A stretch of DNA of 64,000 nt from Alteraurantiacibacter hainanensis (GCF_036321025.1 NZ_JAZAPB010000002.1:1116001-1180000); one strand, 5' to 3'. Shown: positions 39,181 through 48,793, numbered from the stretch's first letter. Program-made: numbers and translations. Notes: a model not told the origin generated them from the letters alone.

Positions 39181-39867
39181 ATGAAAAAGGGTATCGCACT
39201 CATTCTCGCCTCGGCATCGGCCACGGCTCTCGCCGTTCCGGCCGCAGCGCAGGACAATTCCGCCTTCACCGGCCCCCGTATCGAAGGCATCGCCGGTTAT
39301 GACATCAGCAAGGCCGGTTCCGACGTCGACAACGACCTCAACGACGAGGACGACGAGTCGATCGACGGCTTCATGTACGGCGTGGGCCTCGGCTACGATG
39401 TCGCCGTTGGCGGCCTGGTGCTGGGTGCCGAAGCGGAGCTGACCGATTCCAACGCCAAGACCGAGGTGGTCGACGGCGACCTGGAGAACCTCGGTATCGC
39501 CGGCGAATTCGAGACCGGACGCGACATCTATGTCGGTGCGCGTGCCGGCGTTCTCGCCAACCCGAACACCCTGCTTTATGTGAAGGGTGGCTACACCAAC
39601 GCCCGCTACAATCTGCTGGCGGACGATGGCACCACCGCTCTCGAGACCGATCTCGACCTCGACGGCTGGCGCGTAGGCGCGGGTGCCGAATACGCCATGA
39701 GCGAGAACACCTTCGTGAAGCTGGAATACCGCTATTCCAACTACTCGGAAGGCGAATTCGACTTCAACGATGACGACTTCTTCGACGACGACACCGGCGA
39801 AAGCGACCGCTTCGATGCCGACCTCGATCGTCACCAGGTCGCCATCGGTTTCGGTTATCGTTTCTAA
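39181..39867 (+). CDS. Outer-membrane beta-barrel protein (Omp/porin-like)
   Basis: 228 aa with a signal peptide ending VPAAAQ. The mature chain has alternating strands ending in aromatic residues: FMYGVGLGYDVAVGG, GRDIYVGARAGVLA, LLYVKGGYTNARY, TFVKLEYRYSNYSEG, and the C-terminal RHQVAIGFGYRF ends in Phe as barrel proteins do. An eight-stranded OmpW/Opa-like barrel is likely. Loops are very acidic (DDDFFDDDTGE), hinting at cation binding. A strong terminator follows, so it is monocistronic. Confidence 0.88.
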   Translation: MKKGIALILASASATALAVPAAAQDNSAFTGPRIEGIAGYDISKAGSDVDNDLNDEDDESIDGFMYGVGLGYDVAVGGLVLGAEAELTDSNAKTEVVDGDLENLGIAGEFETGRDIYVGARAGVLANPNTLLYVKGGYTNARYNLLADDGTTALETDLDLDGWRVGAGAEYAMSENTFVKLEYRYSNYSEGEFDFNDDDFFDDDTGESDRFDADLDRHQVAIGFGYRF

Positions 39868-39891
39868 GATCTGAAACCCGACGACACCAGG

Positions 39892-39925
39892 GGGCCGGGA
39901 GGAGCAATCCTTCCGGCCCTTTTTT
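39892..39925 (+). terminator. Rho-independent terminator of the barrel gene
   Basis: A stem of about 11 bp is formed by GGGCCGGGAGG and CCTTCCGGCCC with one G-T pair, a six-base loop, and then TTTTTT (39920-39925). It lies 24 bases after the barrel stop. Confidence 0.92.
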
Positions 39926-39930
39926 CGTGC

Positions 39931-40416
39931 CTAGCGCAGCTGTGCGCAGCCTACCTGCGCCGCATCCATCGCCGTTGCCGCGCCTTCCAGCGAATAGCGA
40001 TCCGTGAAGCGATTGCCGGATGCGTCGGTCGCGGTGATGCTCATGCGACTGGCGGAGCGTATCGCGCCCAGAATGGCTGCGTCCCCCGCTGCATCGGCGG
40101 CCCAGGCATCACTGCCGCCTGCCGCCAGATCGAACCGCTGGCCACCGATGGCGAGGCGCACGCGCGGCCTCGAGGACAGTTCGCGGCTCAGGCGAAAGTG
40201 GATCTGCCCGCGCACCTGTCGGCGCGGCCAGGTGCCCACGCTGGCATAGGGCCGGAAATCGCGGCGGTTGCGGCTCTCCTCCGCCGCGGCGATGGCATAG
40301 CAACGGGGAACCTCGGCATCGCGGAACGCGCCCCACTGGCCGTAGACGCCCAGGCTGTCCTTCGCGGCCAGGGGCGCGGCGAGGACGAGCAGCAAAATGG
40401 GTAGAAGGGAGCGCAT
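39931..40416 (-). CDS. Exported IalB-like protein
   Basis: 161 aa with a signal peptide (MRSLLPILLLVLAAPLAA). The mature part follows the invasion-associated locus B pattern: GQWGAFRD, CYAIAAAEES, RGQIHFRLSRE, VRLAIGGQRFDL, AWAADAAGDAAILGAIRSA, and a closing C in DAAQVGCAQLR. The two cysteines could form a disulfide. Function in this group is unknown; IalB-type proteins are periplasmic and common in alphaproteobacteria. Confidence 0.78.
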   Translation of the reverse strand: MRSLLPILLLVLAAPLAAKDSLGVYGQWGAFRDAEVPRCYAIAAAEESRNRRDFRPYASVGTWPRRQVRGQIHFRLSRELSSRPRVRLAIGGQRFDLAAGGSDAWAADAAGDAAILGAIRSASRMSITATDASGNRFTDRYSLEGAATAMDAAQVGCAQLR

Positions 40417-40592
40417 GGCACCCTCCCTTAATCCACCTGTCGCCGCAGTCAAAATCGAACTCGCTTCGTCGTGTTTTTCTGGCATTTTGCCTACCTTTCC
40501 GGCATATGAACAAGGCGGGATGGGACACCGGAAAAATTGGCCCGAACAAGGAAAGGACGCCCTCGGCGCTGCGCCGGGAGGTGCGCGTTACG

Positions 40593-41255
40593 ATGAGCCT
40601 GCTTGCCGATTACAACTTGCCATTTGCCATCGCTTTCGGGCTGATGGTGCTTGCCCTGGTTCTGCAATTGATCGGCCTCGGCGATTTCGATTTCGGCGGC
40701 GACGCCGAACTCGAGATTGACCTCGATGCGGCCGATTTCGATGCCGACGCCGTGGAGGCGCCGTCCGCCGGAATTGGCGGCGCGCTGCTGACCTTGCTGG
40801 GCCTGGGCCGCGTGCCGCTGATGGTATGGCTGATGGTCTTCCTGCTGCTGTTCACCGTGATCGGCATGGGCATCCAGATGTTTGCCGCCGATCTTGCCGG
40901 ATCGCCGCTCTATCCGTGGCTGGCCGCGCTGTTTTCGGGAGGGGCAAGCCTGCCCGCAACGGCGTTGATCACACGTCCGCTTGGCCGCCTGCTGCCGCAG
41001 GACGAAACCAGCGCCGTGGGGCTATCCAGCCTTGTCGGGCGGCGCGGAACCATCACCACCGGAAGGGCCGAGCGAGGCTCTCCGGCACGAACGAAGGTGC
41101 GCGACCGATACGGCCACGCGCATTACGTAATGCTCGAGCCACATGAGGATGCGAGCACCATTCACGAGGGGGACGAGGTATTGCTCGTGCGCCGCGAGGG
41201 GCAGGTCTTCTTCGGAGTGCCCCTGGCCGAGCGCAAGCTGGCGCCGATGTCCTGA
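40593..41255 (+). CDS. yqiJ: YqiJ-like membrane protein with OB-fold domain
   Basis: 220 aa. Two or three membrane segments (about residues 8-25, 50-85 and 95-120) are followed by an OB-fold domain: SSLVGRRGTITTGRAERGSP then KVRDRYGHAHYVMLEP and GDEVLLVRREG. This is the NfeD/YqiJ type that pairs with flotillins. The ATG at 40593 has GGAGGT upstream; an ATG at 40506 would add a non-conserved leader. The flotillin gene follows after 26 bases, with the same order as yqiJ-yqiK in E. coli. Confidence 0.87.
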   Translation: MSLLADYNLPFAIAFGLMVLALVLQLIGLGDFDFGGDAELEIDLDAADFDADAVEAPSAGIGGALLTLLGLGRVPLMVWLMVFLLLFTVIGMGIQMFAADLAGSPLYPWLAALFSGGASLPATALITRPLGRLLPQDETSAVGLSSLVGRRGTITTGRAERGSPARTKVRDRYGHAHYVMLEPHEDASTIHEGDEVLLVRREGQVFFGVPLAERKLAPMS

Positions 41256-41281
41256 GAACATAGAGAACGATAGGAGAAGAA

Positions 41282-43021
41282 ATGGAAGGTTTACTGGATC
41301 TCGGCTTCGTCACCCTGCTGGGAGGGGCGATTGTCGTCTTCGTCATCATCATCTTCCTGCTGAAGATGTATCGCCGCGCATCGAAGGAAATTGCCTTCGT
41401 GCGAACCGGCGTGGGCGGCGAGAAGGTGGTGATGAACGGGGGCGCGCTGGTGTTCCCGATCTTCCATGAAACGATGCCCGTCAACATGAACACGCTGGTC
41501 CTCAGCGTGGTGCGCCGCGATGGCGAGGCGCTCATCACGCTCGACCGCCTGCGCATCGACGTGAAGGCGGAGTTCTACGTTCGCGTGAAGCCCGACAGCG
41601 AAGCCATCGCCATGGCCGCGCAGACGCTGGGCCAGCGCACGATGCAGCCGGAAATGCTGAAGGACCTTGTCGAGGGCAAGTTCGTCGACGCGCTGCGCTC
41701 CGTCGCGGCGGGCATGACCATGAACGAACTGCACGAACAGCGTGCCGACTTCGTGCAGAAGGTGCAGCAGGTCTCGTCCAACGACCTCGCCATGAACGGC
41801 CTGGAGCTTGAATCGGTCTCGCTGACCGGTCTCGACCAGACCAGCATCGAGCACTTCAACGCCAACAACGCCTTCGACGCGGAGGGTCTCACCAAGCTGA
41901 CCGAGCAGATCGAGGCGCGCAAGAAGCTGCGCAACGACATCGAGCAGGACACTCGCGTGCAGATGGAGACGAAGAACCTCGAGGCGGCGCAGAAGAGCTT
42001 CGAGATCAGCCGCGACACCGAGTACGCGCGCCTGGAGCAGGAGCGTGAGGTCGAGGTGCGTCGCGCCGCGCAGATGTCCGAGATCGCCAGCCAGCAGGCA
42101 GAACGCCAGCGGGAGGCCGACGCCGCTCGGATCGAGGCGAAGAAGCTTGTCGACGCGCAGCAGATCGAGGCCGACAGGCTGGTGGAAGAGGCCCGCATCG
42201 ACCAGGTGCGCGCGCTCGAAATCGCCCGCCAGGAACAGCAGATCGCGGTGCAGAACAAGTCCCGCGAGGAAAGCCAGGCCAAGGCGGAAGCCGACGCCGC
42301 GCGTGCCAAGGCGGTCGCCGCCGAGGAACAGGTGGCTACGGCCCGCGAGAGCGAGATCGCCGAGCGTCAGAAGAAGATCGAACTGATCGAGGCCGCCAAG
42401 CAGGCCGAGCGCGACGCGATCAAGATCCGCGTCGATGCCGAAGCCGACAAGGACGCGGCGACCAACCGCGCCGAAGCCGCACGCATGGCGGCCAAGGGTG
42501 AGGCCGACGCCACCAAGCTGCGTGCCGAAGCCGACCGCGTGAAGTTCGAGGTGGAAGCCGCCGGCCAGCGCGCCGTGAACGAAGCCGCGAACATCCTGTC
42601 GATGGAGCAGATCAGCCTGCAGACCAAGCTGGCCCTGCTGAAAGTGCTGCCGGAAGTCATCCGCGAAAGCGCGAAGCCCATGGAGGCGATCGACTCGATC
42701 AAGATCGTCCAGGTCGACGGCCTCACTCAGAGGTCCGGCGCGCCGGGAACGACGAACGGCTCGGGCGCCGGTGGTGGCAGCGGCAACCTGGCAAACGATG
42801 CCGTGGCCGCCGCGCTCGCCTACCGGGCGCAGGCCCCGGTGCTCGACGGGTTGATGAAGGAGCTCGGACTCGACGGCAGTTCGCTCGGCAAGCTGGTCGA
42901 AGGCGCGGCCAACGGCCATGCCGACGTGATGCCTGAACTGTCCGACGAAGACGGCACCCCCTCGCTGTTCGATACCGGGAACGACGAGGGCGAGGACGAT
43001 GAGGCGCAAGCCGCAGAATAG
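41282..43021 (+). CDS. yqiK: Flotillin-family protein YqiK
   Basis: 579 aa. One N-terminal membrane anchor (VTLLGGAIVVFVIIIFLLK) is followed by an SPFH/prohibitin domain (about 40-215, with GGEKVVMNGGALVFP and DVKAEFYVRVKPDSEAIA). A long alanine and glutamate-rich coiled coil (about 215-460) follows, then the flotillin end SLQTKLALLKVLPEVI. The C-terminal tail is glycine/serine-rich and acidic. Flotillins form membrane scaffolds; YqiJ is the usual partner. A good terminator follows. Confidence 0.93.
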   Translation: MEGLLDLGFVTLLGGAIVVFVIIIFLLKMYRRASKEIAFVRTGVGGEKVVMNGGALVFPIFHETMPVNMNTLVLSVVRRDGEALITLDRLRIDVKAEFYVRVKPDSEAIAMAAQTLGQRTMQPEMLKDLVEGKFVDALRSVAAGMTMNELHEQRADFVQKVQQVSSNDLAMNGLELESVSLTGLDQTSIEHFNANNAFDAEGLTKLTEQIEARKKLRNDIEQDTRVQMETKNLEAAQKSFEISRDTEYARLEQEREVEVRRAAQMSEIASQQAERQREADAARIEAKKLVDAQQIEADRLVEEARIDQVRALEIARQEQQIAVQNKSREESQAKAEADAARAKAVAAEEQVATARESEIAERQKKIELIEAAKQAERDAIKIRVDAEADKDAATNRAEAARMAAKGEADATKLRAEADRVKFEVEAAGQRAVNEAANILSMEQISLQTKLALLKVLPEVIRESAKPMEAIDSIKIVQVDGLTQRSGAPGTTNGSGAGGGSGNLANDAVAAALAYRAQAPVLDGLMKELGLDGSSLGKLVEGAANGHADVMPELSDEDGTPSLFDTGNDEGEDDEAQAAE

Positions 43022-43044
43022 TCCGGGTTTGCCGGAGACAATCA

Positions 43045-43080
43045 GGGGCGCGCATGGCCTGGCCGTGCGCGCCCCTTTAC
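43045..43080 (+). terminator. Rho-independent terminator after yqiK
   Basis: GGGGCGCGCA and TGCGCGCCCC make a 10-bp perfect stem (43045-43054 and 43066-43075) followed by TTTACTTTT. It ends the yqiJ-yqiK transcript 24 bases after the stop. Confidence 0.85.
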
Positions 43081-43116
43081 TTTTCGGGCTGAGCTACGGC
43101 CCTGGGTGAAAAAAGA

Positions 43117-43605
43117 TCACGCAGCGGGATAGGTGATCGCCATGACTTCCCATTCCTTCTCGCCGCCGGGCAGGCGAACGGTGCGAAGATCACCCACCTG
43201 CGCCCCGCGAAGTGCCCGCGCGATGGGGCTGGACCAGCCGATGCGGCCTTCGCTCGCGTCCTGCTCCTTGTCACCGACGATGGTCACGGTGCGCTCCTCG
43301 TCATCCTCGTCGGCGATGATCACGGTCGCGCCGAAGAATACGCGGGTGCGGTCTGGCTGCTGCGACGGGTCGACCACCTTCGCGTGCTTCATCACCTTGG
43401 CGAGGAACGCCAGTTCACGGTCGATCTCGCGCATGCGCTTGCGGCCGTAGATGTAGTCGCCGTTCTCCGACCGGTCGCCGTTGCCGGCGGCCCAGTTGAC
43501 GATTTCCACGATTTCCGGCCGTTCAGTGCCCAGCAGGTGGTCGTAGCGTGCTTTCAAGGCGGAGAGGCCCGCGGGCGTGATCGGATTGGTCCTGTCGGTG
43601 CTCAT
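43117..43605 (-). CDS. greB: Transcription elongation factor GreB
   Basis: 162 aa. An N-terminal coiled coil (NPITPAGLSALKARYDHLL, then EIVNWAAGNGDRSENGDYIY, KRMREIDRELAFL) carries the acidic tip that enters the polymerase channel. The C-terminal FKBP-like domain has VFFGATVIIADEDDEE and GWSSPIARALRGAQVGD. It rescues stalled RNA polymerase by transcript cleavage. GRKRMREIDRE is the GreB rather than GreA form. Its ATG overlaps the stop of a sulfotransferase gene by four bases. Confidence 0.92.
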   Translation of the reverse strand: MSTDRTNPITPAGLSALKARYDHLLGTERPEIVEIVNWAAGNGDRSENGDYIYGRKRMREIDRELAFLAKVMKHAKVVDPSQQPDRTRVFFGATVIIADEDDEERTVTIVGDKEQDASEGRIGWSSPIARALRGAQVGDLRTVRLPGGEKEWEVMAITYPAA

Positions 43606-44474
43606 CGCTCGCTCCCCCGCCGTTGCAGGCGCGCATTCTGGCGGCGCAACGATGGCAGCATCGTCCACGGCAGCAGCCACGTATTGTCGCGCATCCAGCC
43701 GTTGTCGTAACGGATTTCGCGCAGCTTCTCCGGCTCGAACCGCATGCGGTTGCCGAATATGGAATGGTTGTCGGCGCGCGCCGCACCGTCGCCGTAGCTT
43801 GCGATTTCGGTGCCGAGAAAGCTCTCGATCTCTCGCCTGACGGCATCGGTATCGAAGCAGAGCCGCTCGTAACTCACCGGCAGCGAGGGGAGGGCGGTTT
43901 CGGCCACGATCCTTTCTACCGCGCTGTTGGCCGATTGCCAGCGCCGGGCATCCACCAGGGGCATGCGCGCGACGAACTTTGCCGTGCCTTTCACGAATCC
44001 GTCTCGCCTGCGATTGGCGCTCCAGGTCGCAACGCCGTTGCGGACGTAGGACTTCTGCTGCGAAACCAGCCAGCTGCGCACGTCGCGCGCCAGGTGAAGC
44101 ACGCGGATGTCGAAGGCTTCGCTGGCGACTGCTGCGCCAAGGCCCTCGGCCGTCTTGGAACTGTCGAGCATCACTGCATCGTCGCCGAAGTGCTGCCGGA
44201 AGCCATCGCCTATTGCGCGGTAGCGCACGGCCTCGTCGTCACGCGGAATGTCGCGCAGGGCGGCGATGACCGGCGACCAGTACGGACACTGCGCCACAGG
44301 CTCTCCACACGAGCACCTGTGGCCGTCGAGGTTGTCGATGATGGGGTTGCGCCAGTCGACCAGCTGGAAGACCTCGCCAAGCCCGACATGAGCGGGCGCA
44401 CCGCTGACGAACATTTCCAGCAGCGTGGAGCCGCTGTGTCCTGCCCCGGCGATATAGACGAGCCTTTGCCTCAT
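43602..44474 (-). CDS. Sulfotransferase family protein
   Basis: 290 aa. The PAPS 5'-phosphosulfate-binding loop is AGAGHSGSTLLEMF (9-22), and the 3'-phosphate part is LHLARDVRSWLVSQQKSY. A short cysteine cluster (HRCSCGEPVAQCPYW) follows the first part, as in the bacterial Sulfotransfer_3-like group. The acceptor is unknown, possibly a cell-surface glycan or lipid. It lies 50 bases after slt and overlaps greB by four bases. Confidence 0.88.
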   Translation of the reverse strand: MRQRLVYIAGAGHSGSTLLEMFVSGAPAHVGLGEVFQLVDWRNPIIDNLDGHRCSCGEPVAQCPYWSPVIAALRDIPRDDEAVRYRAIGDGFRQHFGDDAVMLDSSKTAEGLGAAVASEAFDIRVLHLARDVRSWLVSQQKSYVRNGVATWSANRRRDGFVKGTAKFVARMPLVDARRWQSANSAVERIVAETALPSLPVSYERLCFDTDAVRREIESFLGTEIASYGDGAARADNHSIFGNRMRFEPEKLREIRYDNGWMRDNTWLLPWTMLPSLRRQNARLQRRGSER

Positions 44475-44524
44475 GACCCGGCGTTAGGGCCTTGCGGGGC
44501 TGAGCCGCAAGGCCGCCTGCGCGT

Positions 44525-46477
44525 CTAGCGAAGGAAATCCCCCACGTGGCGCGGGCGCACCGCACTGGCGCGGTCGGGATAGAGATGCTCGTAGACCGCA
44601 GCGTTCTCGATCACGCGCTGGACGTAGTTCTTCGTCTCGAAATATCCGATTTCCTCGATCCAGCGCAGCCAGTCCACCTGACCGGTTCGCGGATCGCCGT
44701 TCTCGCGCAGCCAGCGGTTCACGTTCCCCGGTCCGGCGTTGTAGGCGGCGATGGCCAGCGGATAGCTGCCATCGTAGTAGGAAATCAGCCGTTCGATGTG
44801 GTTCGAACCCAGCTGCATCGCGTAGTCGGGGTCGTCGATCAGACGGCTGGCGGAAAATTCCACACGTGCCCGGCGCGCTTCCTCGCGCGCGGTTGCGGGC
44901 ATGAACTGCATCAGGCCGCGCGCGCCGGCGTGGCTGATCGCGTTTTCGGCAAACTGGCTCTCCTGCCGCGCGATGGCGTGGATCATCGTCCAGTTGGTGC
45001 CTGCCGGCGTATCCAGCGTGGGATAGCCGATGCGGGTGAAGCCCTCGTGCCCGTCGGCCATGGCGGCGTCCGCCAGGTTCACGGCCAGGTCGCGGCGCCC
45101 GATTTCGCGCGCAAGGTCTGCGACCAGCACGTGCTCGCCAACGGTTTCGGCCTGGTCGGCGATGGAGCGGTAGAACCGGATGCCGGTGCTCCACGGTGCA
45201 TCGCGGGCCACTTCGGCCACCGCGCGCGTGATGGGCGCGGCGAGGAATTCCTGACGTTCGGCCAGGGTCGGCTCGCCATCGGGATCCGCATCGAAAGAGG
45301 GAACGTCGCGGCCCAGGCGGTCGAGAGCCAGCAAGCCATAGAACTTGTCGGCATACTGGGCGGCCAATTCGTAGTGCCGCTCCGCCTCGGCAACGTTGCC
45401 GGCCTGGCGATAGGCCTCGGCTGCCCAGAAGAATCCCTTGGAGCGGGTCTGCGGCGTGCGTGCCGCTGCGCCGTACTGGTAGAACAGCGGTGCGGCGCTG
45501 GCGCCGTCGCCCAGCTGCCACAGGGCATTGGTGCCACCCAGCCACATCAGCGAGGTGTAGTCGTCGCGCAGGCGATATTCGCCGCCGGAGATGTCATAGC
45601 CCGGCTCGAACGCCTCGATCGCGCGCTCCGCCACTTTGACGGAATCGCGTGTGTTGGCGACACGGGCGACTTCCAGCAGTTCGGTGATCCAGGCGGTCTG
45701 GTCGAAGGGGATGGAGGCAAGCTCCGGCCCGTCGACGATATTGCGCACGGCCTGCGAGGCGCGGCCTTCCTGGCGCAGCTCGCGGCTGCGGTTGTAGAGA
45801 TAGCCGGGATCGGCCATTGCGCCGGCAGCATCGGTCGCCCCGTCGCCGCCCTGCAGGATGGCAAGGCGTGCGGCGAATATGCGGCGCTTGTTCGGCGATA
45901 CGCGGTCCAGCTGCCGGGCCGCGCCTTCGGCGTCACGCTGCCACAGCAGCGCATTCATCCGTGCGTCGTGATCGGCCTGGGTCAGGTCGCTGCCGTACAT
46001 CGAGAAGAGCGCGGCCTCTGCCGTGGGGCTCATCTCGCCGCCGCGCCAGGCATCCAGCGCCCAGCGCTCGGAAGCGGCGCGATCCTGGCCCATCAGCGCC
46101 AGGGCATAGTGCGCCTTGGCGTAGTTGGTGACGGGTTCCTGGTTCTCGAAGAAGCGCAGGACCTGGCCGGGTTCGACGAACTCCTCGCGCAGGCGCTGTT
46201 CGGCGCGGGCGCGCAGCGTCGTCTCGTCGGGGAAACCGGGATTGGCGAGCAGGAAGCTGGCGTATTCGTTGAAAGGCCGCTGGGCCTGCCGGTCTTCCCA
46301 CAGGCGCTCCCAGCGGGCGATCTCGGCCGCCATCGGCCCGGGCTGCTGGGCGACGAGCTGGGCGCGGTTGCGGTCCCATTCGCTCGCATCCTGCGCCAGC
46401 GCGCCGGTGGAGGTGAGGGCAGGAGCGGCGAGGGCCGCGACGAGGGCTATAAAGGGCAATCGAACCATGCTGGACAT
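44525..46477 (-). CDS. slt: Soluble-type lytic murein transglycosylase
   Basis: 650 aa, like Slt70: a signal peptide ending TGALAQ, a long helical superhelix domain (about 40-450), and a C-terminal goose-lysozyme-type catalytic domain. The catalytic E506 is in IARQESQF, followed by GARGLMQFMPATA, YDGSYPLAIAAYNAGPGNV and YFETKNYVQRVIEN. It cleaves glycan strands to anhydromuropeptides. ATGs at 46477 and 46468 are both possible starts. The gene is divergent from dapA. Confidence 0.92.
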   Translation of the reverse strand: MSSMVRLPFIALVAALAAPALTSTGALAQDASEWDRNRAQLVAQQPGPMAAEIARWERLWEDRQAQRPFNEYASFLLANPGFPDETTLRARAEQRLREEFVEPGQVLRFFENQEPVTNYAKAHYALALMGQDRAASERWALDAWRGGEMSPTAEAALFSMYGSDLTQADHDARMNALLWQRDAEGAARQLDRVSPNKRRIFAARLAILQGGDGATDAAGAMADPGYLYNRSRELRQEGRASQAVRNIVDGPELASIPFDQTAWITELLEVARVANTRDSVKVAERAIEAFEPGYDISGGEYRLRDDYTSLMWLGGTNALWQLGDGASAAPLFYQYGAAARTPQTRSKGFFWAAEAYRQAGNVAEAERHYELAAQYADKFYGLLALDRLGRDVPSFDADPDGEPTLAERQEFLAAPITRAVAEVARDAPWSTGIRFYRSIADQAETVGEHVLVADLAREIGRRDLAVNLADAAMADGHEGFTRIGYPTLDTPAGTNWTMIHAIARQESQFAENAISHAGARGLMQFMPATAREEARRARVEFSASRLIDDPDYAMQLGSNHIERLISYYDGSYPLAIAAYNAGPGNVNRWLRENGDPRTGQVDWLRWIEEIGYFETKNYVQRVIENAAVYEHLYPDRASAVRPRHVGDFLR

Positions 46478-46610
46478 TATATGGGGCGCATCCTTATCAG
46501 GCGCTGAATACATAATCCCTCCGAACGGGTAAGGCTATCGGGAAACCATGCGGTTTTCTCGCGGATTTCCCTCGGTTTATCGTGTCACACCAACGCATGA
46601 GAGGCGAAAA

Positions 46611-47495
46611 ATGTTCTCAGGATCGATACCGGCGCTGGCAACGCCCTTTGCAGGCGAGCATTTCGACGAGCAGGCCTATCGCCGATTCATCGACTGGCAG
46701 ATCGAAAGCGGATCGACCGGACTGGTGCCATGCGGCACGACCGGCGAAAGCGCCACGCTGGACAACGACGAGCATCACAAGGTCATCGCGGTCTGCGCAG
46801 ACGTGGCGAAGGGCCGCGTGCCGGTGATCGCCGGTGCAGGGTCGAACGATACGCAAACCGCGCTGTGGCATATCAGGGAAGCCCAGGCGGCAGGCGCAGA
46901 CGCGCTGCTGCTGGTGGCGCCCTATTACAACCGTCCCAGCCAGGAAGGGCTGCTGGCCCACTTCAGCTACCTGGCGGAGCGGGCCGAACTGCCCATCGTG
47001 CTCTACAACGTGCCCGGGCGTACGGTGACCGACATCGCGCCCGAAACGGTGATCGAACTGCACCGGCGCTTTCCCGAGAAGATCGTGGCGATCAAGGACG
47101 CGAGCGGCGACCTTTCCCGCGTGGTCACTCACCGCATGGGTGCAGGGCCGGATTTCTGCCAGCTGTCGGGCGACGATCCGCTGGTGCTGGCAGGCTACGC
47201 GCTGGGGCAGGTTGGCTGCATCTCGGTGACCGCCAACGTCGCGCCAAAGCTGTGCGCCGACTTCCACGCCGCTGCCGCCAGGGGCGATTTCGCCACCGCG
47301 CGCGAACTGAACGAGCGGCTGTATCCGCTGCACCGGGCGATGTTCGCCGACGCCTCGCCCGCACCGGCCAAGTATGCGCTGAGCAAGCTGTTCGACTGGT
47401 TCGCGCCCGACACCCGCCTCCCCATCGCGCCGTGCTCCGTAGCGGCGAAGAAGGCTGTGGACGAGGCGATGGAGCTGGCCGGAGTGTCCGCGTGA
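46611..47495 (+). CDS. dapA: 4-hydroxy-tetrahydrodipicolinate synthase
   Basis: 294 aa, the normal length. It condenses pyruvate with aspartate semialdehyde in lysine and diaminopimelate synthesis. The family blocks are GSIPALATPF, CGTTGESATLDNDEH, the active Tyr in VLYNVPGRT, and the Schiff-base Lys in VAIKDASGD. The ATG at 46611 comes after GAGGCGAAAA. It overlaps the next gene by four bases (GTGA). Confidence 0.96.
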   Translation: MFSGSIPALATPFAGEHFDEQAYRRFIDWQIESGSTGLVPCGTTGESATLDNDEHHKVIAVCADVAKGRVPVIAGAGSNDTQTALWHIREAQAAGADALLLVAPYYNRPSQEGLLAHFSYLAERAELPIVLYNVPGRTVTDIAPETVIELHRRFPEKIVAIKDASGDLSRVVTHRMGAGPDFCQLSGDDPLVLAGYALGQVGCISVTANVAPKLCADFHAAAARGDFATARELNERLYPLHRAMFADASPAPAKYALSKLFDWFAPDTRLPIAPCSVAAKKAVDEAMELAGVSA

Positions 47496-48793
47496 ACCGC
47501 CTCTTCCTCGCCGCTGCCAGCGCGCTCGCGCTCAGCTCCTGTTCCACCGTGCCCGGCATCCAGCCGCCTGCGCTCGACGTGCTGGCGCGCGACTACCTCG
47601 CCCTGCAACTGGCCATCGGGGAGAAAGACCCCGGCTATGTCGATGCCTACTACGGACCGCCCGAACTGGCCGAGCGGGCAGCGGCGCGCGACGGGCAGAC
47701 GACGCTTGCCGAATTGCAGGCGCGCGTCACGGCGCTGGATGCCACGCTGCGGCTGGTCGAAACCGAACCCGGCACCGTGGAGGCCGAGAGGGTGCGTTAC
47801 CTGCGCGCCATGCTCAACTCGGCCAAGGTGCGGCTGAGGATGCTGCGCGGCGAGAAGATCCCCTTCCAGGACGAAGCCGAAGGTCTGTTCGGCGTGCGCC
47901 CCGAACTGATCGACCTTTCCCCGCTCGATCCCGTGCTGGCGCGGATCGAGGAACTCGTGCCGGGCGATCCGGCGGACGGTCCGCTGAACGAGCGCCTCAA
48001 TGCCTACCAGGATCGTTTCGTCATTCCCAACGATCGCCTCCGCGCGGTGATCGATGCCGCGGTGGACGAATGCCGCCGCCGAACCATTCCGCATATCGCG
48101 TTGCCCGAAGGGGAAAGCTTCGACCTTTCCCTGGTCACCGACAAGCCGTGGGGCGGGTACAACTACTACCAGGGCGACTACCATTCGGTGATCGAGGTGA
48201 ACACCGACCTTCCCACGCGGCTGGACCGCGCGGTGGATGTCGGCTGTCACGAAGCCTATCCGGGACACCACGTCTATTCGACCTTGATCGAGCGCGACCG
48301 GGTGAACGCACTGGGCCAGATCGAATTCACCCTGCTGCCGCTCTATTCCCCCCTTGCGATCATTGCCGAAGGAAGCGCCGAATACGGTGTGAAACTGGCC
48401 TTTCCGGGCGACAGCCAGATGGAATACGAGCGTGACGTGCTCGCCCCGCTGGCGGGGATCGATGCCAGCGATATCGAGCAGTATTACGAACTGCGCGAAG
48501 CCTTGGACGACCTCTCTGGCGCGTACTACACGATTGCGGCCGGCTATCTCGACGGCACCATGACCCGCGAGGAGACGATCGAGGCTTCCATGCGCTACCG
48601 TCTTCTGAGCCGTGAGCGTGCCGAGCAGAGCCTTCGCTTCATGGATACCTATCGCAGCTACGTGATAAATTACGGCCTGGGACAGGAAATCGTCGGTGCG
48701 GCGGTAGAGGCGGGCGATGCGGACATGGCCACGCGCTGGCAGCGATTCAGCGATATTCTAGGCAACCCGCCGCTGCCACGGGACTTGCGCTAA
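47492..48793 (+). CDS. DUF885 family metallopeptidase-like lipoprotein
   Basis: 433 aa from a GTG overlapping the dapA stop. The signal ends ALALSSC, so Cys17 should be lipidated. The zinc-binding-like motif is H253-E254-AYPGH259-H260, followed by EGSAEYGVKLAF, whose glutamates may be the third ligand. DUF885 proteins are distant relatives of M32/M2 peptidases with no defined substrate. This is a short member (many are about 550-600 aa). The coupling to dapA may be only positional. Confidence 0.83.
   Translation: MNRLFLAAASALALSSCSTVPGIQPPALDVLARDYLALQLAIGEKDPGYVDAYYGPPELAERAAARDGQTTLAELQARVTALDATLRLVETEPGTVEAERVRYLRAMLNSAKVRLRMLRGEKIPFQDEAEGLFGVRPELIDLSPLDPVLARIEELVPGDPADGPLNERLNAYQDRFVIPNDRLRAVIDAAVDECRRRTIPHIALPEGESFDLSLVTDKPWGGYNYYQGDYHSVIEVNTDLPTRLDRAVDVGCHEAYPGHHVYSTLIERDRVNALGQIEFTLLPLYSPLAIIAEGSAEYGVKLAFPGDSQMEYERDVLAPLAGIDASDIEQYYELREALDDLSGAYYTIAAGYLDGTMTREETIEASMRYRLLSRERAEQSLRFMDTYRSYVINYGLGQEIVGAAVEAGDADMATRWQRFSDILGNPPLPRDLR

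Noticed and set aside
43602..44474. Branched-chain or capsule sulfotransferase assignment
   Set aside because: PAPS-binding motifs are clear but nothing shows the acceptor, so no specific substrate is claimed.
44795..44815. GGTTCGAACCC, like a tRNA T-arm
   Set aside because: It lies within the slt coding sequence and no acceptor or anticodon arms can be placed around it.
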